A stretch of DNA of 51,905 nt, taken from contig JAPPLU010000010.1 in NCBI GenBank assembly GCA_028874075.1, forward strand, positions 1-51,905, written 5' to 3'. Shown here in pieces: positions 48,664-51,905 of the stretch (positions are counted from its first letter, which is position 1; every line of letters begins with the position of its first letter). A program made the translations under genes and the position numbers. Below the pieces are notes generated by a model. It did no database searches, was not told the DNA's origin, and saw only the letters and a list, made by a program, of their open reading frames with translations. This stretch comes from Chloroflexota bacterium. GTDB taxonomy: Bacteria > Chloroflexota > Dehalococcoidia > Lucifugimonadales > UBA3495.

Positions 48664-49875
48664 TCAAGTGCGGGCGCTGGCGAAGAGGTGGCCGACGTGG
48701 TGGTCCTCGGTGCAGCCCTCGGTGGTATTCTCCAGCTGTATTGTTACGTGACCGATGCCGTAGCTGTTGTGCAGCAGGTCCTTCATCCTGGTTACGATGT
48801 CATCCCAGTCCCCTTCGTAATTGCGGTCCATAAGGATGTGGGCGGTAAAGGCCTCGTTGCCCTGGGTGATGGTCCAGACGTGAACGTCGTGGATCAGGGT
48901 TACCCCCTCGAACTCCTCCAGGTCGTGACAGAGAGCGTAGACGTCGATATGTTCGGGCGACCCTTCCAGCAGCACGTTCATTATTCTGAGGATCAACCGG
49001 CGGGTGTTGTAGACGATCAGGAGGGCGATGATCACGCTGAGGATGGGGTCGGCAATCTGCCAGTTGAAGGCCATGATCAGGATGGCGGAAGCGATGACGC
49101 CCACGGAACCCAGCAGGTCGGCCAGCACGTGCTGGAAGGCTCCCTCCACGTTCATGCTTTCGCCCGAAGAGCGGTGCAGAATCCAGGCGGCCGCCACGTT
49201 GACGATGAAGCCGCCAATACCCACCAGCAGCACCGGCAAGCCGACCACTTCACTTTCGGGGAAGCGAATGCGGTGGTAAGCCTCGAACAGAATCCAGCCC
49301 GCTATCAGCCATAAGGCAAAAGTATTGGCCAGAGCCGCCAGTATTTCGGTGCGGTGGTAACCAAAAGTGCGCTCGACCGACGCCTCGCGCTGGCCGATCC
49401 AGATGGCCACCAGGGCCATGACGATGGCCGCGGCGTCGGTGAGCATGTGACCGGCGTCGGCCAGCAGGGCCAGGCTGCCGGAGATCAGGCCCCCGATTAC
49501 CTCGGCAATCATGTACGTCGAAATGAGGACCAGGGCCAGCCACAGGCTCTTCTTGCTGGCGCTGCGGAAGTCGTGGGCGTGGTCGTGGTGGTCGTGCCCA
49601 GCGTGGGCATCGTGGTCATGCCCAGCGTGGGCATCGTGGTCATGCCCGGCGTGGGCATCGTGGTCATGCCCAGCGTGGGCATCGTGGTCGTGAACTTCTA
49701 CCGAACCGTGCACATGGCCCGCATGATCGTGGACGTCGGCTTCGGCGTGCTCGTGGGCGTCGTGATCGTGGGCCTCGCCCTCCGCATCCCCATGAGCAGA
49801 ATGATCGTGAGCCTCTTCTTCACCGTGCTGGTGGGCCGAATGGTCGTGGCCGGCGTGATCTTCGTGGTCTCTCAT
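48664..49875 (-). CDS. CDF family cation efflux transporter with His-rich N-terminus
   Basis: From ATG 49875 (GGGGGTG upstream) about 403 residues. The first 100 residues are a His/Asp repeat region, including four to five exact copies of HDHDAHAG encoded by a 24-bp repeat. Then come six membrane helices: LLADAGHMLTD in TM2 and HVLADLLGSVG in TM5 supply the H-x-x-x-D zinc-site pairs of ZitB/CzcD-type exporters. The C-terminal cytosolic domain (HDVHVWTITQGNEAFTAHIL, LLHNSYGIGHVTIQLE) is normal. It exports Zn2+ or similar ions by proton antiport; the His arm likely senses or delivers metal. A cysteine/His tail (CTEDHHVGH) ends it. Confidence 0.93.
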   Translation of the reverse strand: MRDHEDHAGHDHSAHQHGEEEAHDHSAHGDAEGEAHDHDAHEHAEADVHDHAGHVHGSVEVHDHDAHAGHDHDAHAGHDHDAHAGHDHDAHAGHDHHDHAHDFRSASKKSLWLALVLISTYMIAEVIGGLISGSLALLADAGHMLTDAAAIVMALVAIWIGQREASVERTFGYHRTEILAALANTFALWLIAGWILFEAYHRIRFPESEVVGLPVLLVGIGGFIVNVAAAWILHRSSGESMNVEGAFQHVLADLLGSVGVIASAILIMAFNWQIADPILSVIIALLIVYNTRRLILRIMNVLLEGSPEHIDVYALCHDLEEFEGVTLIHDVHVWTITQGNEAFTAHILMDRNYEGDWDDIVTRMKDLLHNSYGIGHVTIQLENTTEGCTEDHHVGHLFASART

Positions 49876-50088
49876 GTGGACACCCCCAGTTGCTGACATA
49901 CATTGTACAACAAGTTTATGCCAAACCCGCTATACATAATCGATCGGGATACTCCGGCTTCCCAGGGCCGGGCCAATTCAAGCAGGGCGGGGCGGCCGCA
50001 AGGGCAGCCCATACAGTGGTCACACGGAGCCTTTCGCTCGGTCCTTATCTGCACTCTCTCCGGAGGAAGGGAACTCAGGGACAGGCAA

Positions 50089-51765
50089 TCAGGCGCGGGG
50101 CAGTGCCGCCCCCGGCGGGAAGTATTCGGCCACGGGGATTTCCACCACGCTGGGGGCGTCCTGGGCCAGGGCCTCGCGCACAGTGTCGGCCACGTCCTCG
50201 GGCCGTTCCACGTAGTAGCCCTTGGCCCCGTACACCTCGGCCAGCTTGTCGAAGCGGGGATTCTCCAGGTCCACGCCGATATACTTCTGGTCGTAGAAGC
50301 GCTGCTGCTGGGCCTTCTCCGCGCCGTGGCAGCCGTTGTTCAGGACGATGCTGACCAGGGGGATGTTCTTGCGGACGGCGGTGTTCAGTTCCTGGGATGT
50401 GTAAAGGAAGCCGCCGTCGCCCTGCAGGCTGATGGCGGGACGGTCTGGCCGGCCCAGTTTGGTGCCCAGGCCGACGCCCAGGCCCATACCCAGCCCGCCC
50501 TGGCCGGCGTAGTTGAACATGGTGCGGGGCAGCTCGTAGCTGATACGGTCGTAGGACAGGCCCGGGGCGATACCGGCATCAATGGTTACCATGCAATCCC
50601 GGGGCAGCACCTTGTTCAGCTCGCTGAAGACCCGCTGGGGCATCATGGGGTCGCCGCCCAGCTGGGCCTCGGCCTCCAGGCGGGCGCGGCGGCGGTTCTT
50701 CAACTCCGTAATCTCGGCGGTCCACTCCGGGTTGGCGCGGCCCTCGGGGAACTGCTGTCCCAGGGCATCGGAAAGCTGCTGGGCCACCGCCCCCGCGTCG
50801 CCCACTATGCCCACTGCCAGGGGATAGTTGCGGCCAATTTCAAAGGGGTCGATATCCACCTGGATGATCTTCGTATCGGGGTTGATGACGCTGTAGTCCC
50901 AGCCCGTGCTGCCCTGGTTGATGCGGGTGCCCAGGGCCAGGATGACGTCGGCCCGGTTCATGGCCTGCAAGGCCTCGGTGGCGCCCCGGCCGCCCGGCGG
51001 GCCCACGTAGAGCCGGTGGCTGTTGGGGAAGGCGTCGTTGTGGCCGTAAGAGGGCACCGCCGCCATGTCCAGCCGCTCGGCCAGCGCCACGGCGAAGTCG
51101 GTAGCCTCGGAGTCAACAATGCCGCCACCGGCCAGGATCAGGGGACGTTGTGCCCCCGCCAGCAGAGCCGCCGCCTGGGCGATGGCCTGGGCGTCGCCGG
51201 CGGTGCGGTCGGCCACGGTCCGGTAGGTGGAGGGGGACTCCACCTCCCAGTCAATGGTCCTGTCGTCGATCAGGTCGCGGGGAATGTCCAGCAGCACGGG
51301 GCCTTTCTTGCCGTACATGGCGGTGCGGAAGGCGTAGTGCAGCATCTCGGGGATGCGCTCGGCCTGGTTCACCTGCAGGGACAGCTGGGTGATGGCCTTG
51401 AAGGTGTTGACCAGGTCGAACTCCTGGGCGCCGTCGCGGTAGGTGTACTCCTGGGCGGTGTTGCCGGCGATGGCGATGACCGGCGCGCGGCCCTTGTAGG
51501 CCAGGGAGATGCCGGTGGCCAGGTTGATGGTGCCGGGGCCGGAGGTAGTGACGCAGGCGGAGGGTTTGCCCGAGGCCTTGGAGTAGCCGTAGGCCATGAA
51601 GGCGGCGCCCTCCTCGTGGCGGGTGTCAATGAAGGTAATGTCGTCTCGGCCGTAGAGCTCGGTGACGATGCTGTTGGTGGTGGTGCCCACCAGTCCGAAG
51701 ATATGGTCCACGCCCTCGGCTTTCAAAGCCTCAACGATGGCGCGTCCCGCTGCCATTTCTGCCAT
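50089..51765 (-). CDS. TPP-dependent enzyme of the acetolactate synthase family (second)
   Basis: A 558-residue protein with the PYR/central/PP layout. The catalytic Glu is in DTRHEEGAAFMAYGYSKASG; the TPP motif begins GDGGFLYTSQELNTAVRKN and ends in VLNNG. The wording GTINLATGISLAYKGRAPVI and the late NNGCHGAEK differ from the enzyme at 21595, so the substrate is probably different. No small regulatory subunit is near. Candidates include catabolic carboligases or decarboxylases. ATG 51765 has GGAG eight bases upstream. It is the last complete gene before the terminal repeat. Confidence 0.9.
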   Translation of the reverse strand: MAEMAAGRAIVEALKAEGVDHIFGLVGTTTNSIVTELYGRDDITFIDTRHEEGAAFMAYGYSKASGKPSACVTTSGPGTINLATGISLAYKGRAPVIAIAGNTAQEYTYRDGAQEFDLVNTFKAITQLSLQVNQAERIPEMLHYAFRTAMYGKKGPVLLDIPRDLIDDRTIDWEVESPSTYRTVADRTAGDAQAIAQAAALLAGAQRPLILAGGGIVDSEATDFAVALAERLDMAAVPSYGHNDAFPNSHRLYVGPPGGRGATEALQAMNRADVILALGTRINQGSTGWDYSVINPDTKIIQVDIDPFEIGRNYPLAVGIVGDAGAVAQQLSDALGQQFPEGRANPEWTAEITELKNRRRARLEAEAQLGGDPMMPQRVFSELNKVLPRDCMVTIDAGIAPGLSYDRISYELPRTMFNYAGQGGLGMGLGVGLGTKLGRPDRPAISLQGDGGFLYTSQELNTAVRKNIPLVSIVLNNGCHGAEKAQQQRFYDQKYIGVDLENPRFDKLAEVYGAKGYYVERPEDVADTVREALAQDAPSVVEIPVAEYFPPGAALPRA

Positions 51766-51853
51766 GGGGGTTGCTCCTTTTGGGTAGGATTAGGTGGGGA
51801 GAGTGTAGCACATGGGGGGTTGCAGTCCTTGATGTTCTAGAGACTCATCGAGA

Positions 51854-51905
51854 CAGGGCTATTGCATGGATGGATTAGCGAACTGGAGGAGCATGGTAGT
51901 CAGGA
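51854..51905. repeat. Right copy of 52-bp terminal inverted repeat
   Basis: Exact reverse complement of bases 1-52. The 89 bp between the TPP-enzyme start and this repeat hold nothing recognisable beyond its ribosome binding site. Confidence 0.9.

Noticed and set aside
49903..51840. 645-codon plus-strand frame opposite the second TPP enzyme
   Set aside because: Glycine/valine-rich mirror of a clear enzyme gene; no ribosome binding site or family signature.

Overview
The window looks like a G+C-rich bacterial contig, most plausibly from a Chloroflexota lineage of the Dehalococcoidia/SAR202 kind. This is inferred from gene content and style: a Ycf45/SpoIIIAA-type ATPase with an R3H domain, a DUF1385 membrane protein after rpmE, a P450 with a 3Fe-4S ferredoxin, MmgE/PrpD and amidohydrolase genes, many GTG/TTG starts, and many short palindromic repeats. 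No rRNA, tRNA or CRISPR array was seen. The two ends carry the same 52-bp sequence in opposite orientation, so the contig probably stops inside two copies of one repeat.

Layout. 1-8.6 kb: a Uma2 nuclease, an SDR, an orphan HigA, FKBP, ispG, a FitAB-type toxin-antitoxin pair and proS, followed by a graveyard of an RDD membrane-protein pseudogene (two in-frame stops) and a DTGA aspartic-protease pseudogene (two in-frame stops). 8.6-18.4 kb: catabolic and accessory genes (MmgE/PrpD, amidohydrolase, a copper nitrite reductase broken by a one-base frameshift, P450 plus ferredoxin, a PD-(D/E)XK protein, a double VOC protein) and two copies of a small uncharacterised family. 18.4-25.2 kb: aroK, a small unknown gene and aroB. 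The 3' end of aroB recurs twice downstream, bracketing a brnTA toxin-antitoxin cassette and a TPP-dependent enzyme, with an unrecognised AT-richer two-gene module beyond. 25.4-31.3 kb: pdxS-pdxT, a GNAT-like protein, the R3H ATPase, tmk, and an Rdx/SelW-like gene whose redox motif needs UGA read as selenocysteine. 31.4-43.8 kb: a crotonase, HEPN/PaREP1-like proteins, higBA followed by a truncated DNA methyltransferase start, secD-secF, a CCA-adding enzyme, def, priA, a hendecad coiled-coil protein and rplS. 44-52 kb: rplU-rpmA-rpmE-DUF1385, an MFS transporter, a His/Cys-rich repeat peptide next to a His-rich CDF zinc-type exporter, and a second TPP enzyme.

The housekeeping backbone (isoprenoid, aromatic amino acid, vitamin B6, translation, secretion, primosome) is interrupted by small accessory modules and repeats. 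The observations most worth following are the probable selenoprotein, the repeated aroB tail as a possible acquisition hotspot, the His/Cys-rich metal-binding peptide beside the cation exporter, and the cluster of decayed genes, including a methyltransferase stub fused to the end of higBA.
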